The position numbers were made by a program, and so were the translations under genes. The notes under the pieces were generated by a model. It worked only from the letters and a program-made list of their open reading frames with translations. It did no database searches and was not told the origin of the DNA. A stretch of DNA of 10,098 bases from Phoronis ovalis (Eukaryota; Phoronida; Phoronidae). The stretch covers positions 1 to 10,098 of the forward strand of contig JAOXYB010067945.1 of NCBI GenBank assembly GCA_028565635.1, read 5' to 3'. Positions 8,442 to 10,098 of this stretch are shown here, piece after piece (the stretch's first letter is position 1; every line of letters begins with the position of its first letter).

Positions 8442-8482
8442 GAATTATTAAAATATTTACACAACGAATTATTAAAATATTT
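8442..8482. repeat. 17-bp direct repeat, 24-bp period
   Basis: GAATTATTAAAATATTT occurs at 8442-8458 and again identically at 8466-8482. This is a two-copy tandem duplication in AT-rich DNA. Confidence 0.6.
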
Positions 8483-8668
8483 CCAGTTTTTTTATGGGGC
8501 AGCTACTTAATTGAAATACACATGACACATATTGTAGTTGTTATAAAGAAAGCAGTGTCTCTGGTTCAATAAAATGTCTTTCATAAAGTTATCATCAACA
8601 ATTTTTATCTTCACCATCAATTCGTATAAATTAACAAAGAAATATTACGTGAAACACTTATGTATTTT

Positions 8669-9322
8669 CAGTGGCAGATTTACTATCGGGCGCTGAATAC
8701 GCGTGCTCCCCCCCAAAAAAAATGGGTAAATATTAATTGTAACTAACGTTATAGGTAAGACAATTGCGATATCAAGGACCACATACTTGGATATTCTCAT
8801 ATATAATTTATAGCTGTTTTATTTTTTTTTGTTATATGTTGGCCGCCTGGAGTAGCAATGAGATTTGTTTTATAATGTACCTTTCCAATAAATGGGCAGC
8901 CTTTTGTTGTCAAATTTGTGTCCTGTCTTTGTTTTGAAAGACCGAAGATATTTTAAAAATGCAGACAGGTCCCTAATAAAAATTATAACCTTATTGCTTA
9001 TAAAATTAAGATTTTTTTTGTTCACATTACGATCAAAAAGGGTATCAGAGAGCAGGAAAAGAATGTAAAAATCCAAAATTTTATGTGAAAAGCCCCTCGT
9101 CTCCCGCTCCCCCTCCTACGTTCGACCAAGGCCTAGCGCTGTGTACAAAGCAATCCCACTCACTCTTCACTAAACCCAATAAAATCTCCCTCCTAAAAAC
9201 ATTGTTGGTTGGTATCTCTGTATATTTTACATCATAATGCTAGTAATTATATGCACCTTGTATGAATGAATAATCCGAAACAAATGTGCTCCCCCTTTCA
9301 GAAAACCTTGGATCCGCCATTG
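8669..9322. mobile_element. Candidate non-autonomous DNA transposon with CAGTGGC-type ends
   Basis: The left end starts CAGTGGCAGATTTA at 8669. The right end, read on the minus strand from 9322, starts CAATGGCGGATCCA; the two agree at 10 of 14 positions. ATTTT stands directly outside both ends (8664-8668 and 9323-9327). Both ends continue into C- or G-rich blocks containing GTGCTCCCCC (8702-8711 and 9287-9296), but in the same orientation, so homology of the ends stops after the terminal bases. The 654-bp interior is AT-rich with another C-rich patch at about 9091-9120 and holds no transposase; a 68-codon minus-strand frame (8870-9076) is featureless. CAGTGGCGGAT-type ends are, from memory, common on invertebrate DNA elements. 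It may instead be two unrelated fragments. Confidence 0.42.
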
Positions 9323-9327
9323 ATTTT

Positions 9328-9780
9328 GTACGGCTTTATCCCCCATTAGGCTATCGTCCTCTTTTGTATTATATAGTTCCCATATTATGCCAACGAGCAT
9401 GACAAATTTGTCCTTTAATTATACACTGATTGAATATTCTGATATCCAACTTATTTAATGCAATAAATAAAGAAAATGTTAATATTATTCTCATTTTTTA
9501 TTCTATGTACGTTGACACACGGTTGTCTAGCGCCTAAAGCTTCAAGTTGCTAATCAATCAAAAGGGAAACAAGGAGAAACAATGTTATCGCACTGCCGGC
9601 CACTATAATTCATTATAAATGCGACAATTCATTTGTTATGAATGATAACCATGCACAAACCAGTACAATAAACACGGGCCCTGTCTAATATTCCTCGAGG
9701 AGTGTTTCCCAGGGGTGTTTCTTTCACGGATATGAATAGTTCGGAATTGTTTTGTTTATGTTAACTTTCAATTCAAGAAT
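9328..9780. other. AT-rich non-coding stretch
   Basis: No gene is seen. A GC-richer patch at about 9675-9722 contains CCTCGAGG and two GTGTTTC strings, possibly an old repeat fragment. Confidence 0.4.
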
Positions 9781-9874
9781 TTATGGTTGATGTGGGTTGC
9801 AAAATCTTACATCCGCCAACGCACTCCAATAGTTACACAGGGACATACAGACTAGGAAGAAAGGATAGGGGCAA

Positions 9875-10098
9875 CTCCGGGGAGGGACATGCCCGGGGGG
9901 GTACTCAAGGTTTTTTGGCTGCGGGGATGTGCCGCGGAACCCAATCCAAAATTTATCTTGTGGTAGCAAACCCAATCCAAATTTTTTGAAATTGCAGGGT
10001 AGTAATCCAAATTTTGTTAATTATAAGGGTAGCAATCCAAAATTTTAAAATATTTGAGTATAGCAATCCATTTTTACGCAAACTGACTGATACAAACC
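9875..10098 (+). repeat. Dispersed repeat: GC-rich head plus tandem array of 30-31 bp, cut by the window edge
   Basis: A GC-rich head (GGGACATGCCCGGGGGGGTA, ending at 9902, and GGGATGTGCCGC at 9924-9935) is followed by five copies of AATCCAA or AATCCA at 9943, 9974, 10004, 10034 and 10065, giving a regular 30-31 bp period. Most units also carry GGTAG upstream of the AATCC and a T-run after it. The array continues off the right edge. The overlapping 64- and 68-codon frames on the two strands (9781-9989) are translations of this repeat and its flank and not genes. The GGGGGTACTC...ATGTGCCGC head resembles, from memory, an abundant invertebrate repeat family. Confidence 0.65.

Noticed and set aside
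9781-9989. Overlapping 64- and 68-codon frames on both strands
   Set aside because: The glycine- and proline-rich translations come from the GC-rich head of the right-edge repeat.

Overview
The window looks like AT-rich, intron-containing nuclear DNA of a metazoan, most likely a marine invertebrate; the phylum cannot be fixed from the sequence. There are no bacterial-style genes, and every long open frame is short. The only coherent protein signal is a spliced gene on the minus strand. Its exons have matching phases, GT-AG borders and a secretory, cysteine-bearing product that I read as an ependymin-related protein. Repeats with GC-rich ends embedded in AT-rich DNA fit the same picture.

Layout. 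Positions 1-76 carry a repeat end on the minus strand. The 5' part of the ependymin-like gene runs leftward from 1445: exon 1 at 1445-1257, exon 2 at 979-863, exon 3 at 709-622, and a weak candidate exon 4 at 261-222. The rest of the gene lies off the left edge. A weak TATA/initiator arrangement lies at about 1674-1718. From about 1720 to 3060 I see no gene. Repeat fragments follow at about 3065-3110 and 3268-3371. A degenerate tandem array with a period of about 31 bp occupies about 4100-4440. Just after it is a short open stretch (4532-4719) that resembles part of a protein tyrosine phosphatase domain, from the WPD-loop neighbourhood to the catalytic VHC. It looks like an orphan or decayed exon.

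From about 4750 to 8660 the DNA is AT-rich and without recognisable genes, but it holds short inverted and direct repeats. The neatest is a 31-bp perfect-stem inverted repeat at 8069-8099 with a 7-bp direct repeat on each side. A likely non-autonomous DNA element of 654 bp (8669-9322) has imperfect CAGTGGC-type terminal repeats and 5-bp flanking duplications. The right edge (about 9875-10098) is a GC-rich repeat head followed by a second tandem array of 30-31 bp period. This array shares a 12-bp motif and a similar unit with the 4100-4440 array.

The exon readings come from translating by eye and checking splice phase; no database search was possible. Family names for the ependymin-like gene and the phosphatase-like relic rest on motif memory. 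No multi-gene system is visible; the novelty here lies mainly in the repeat families and the orphan exon.
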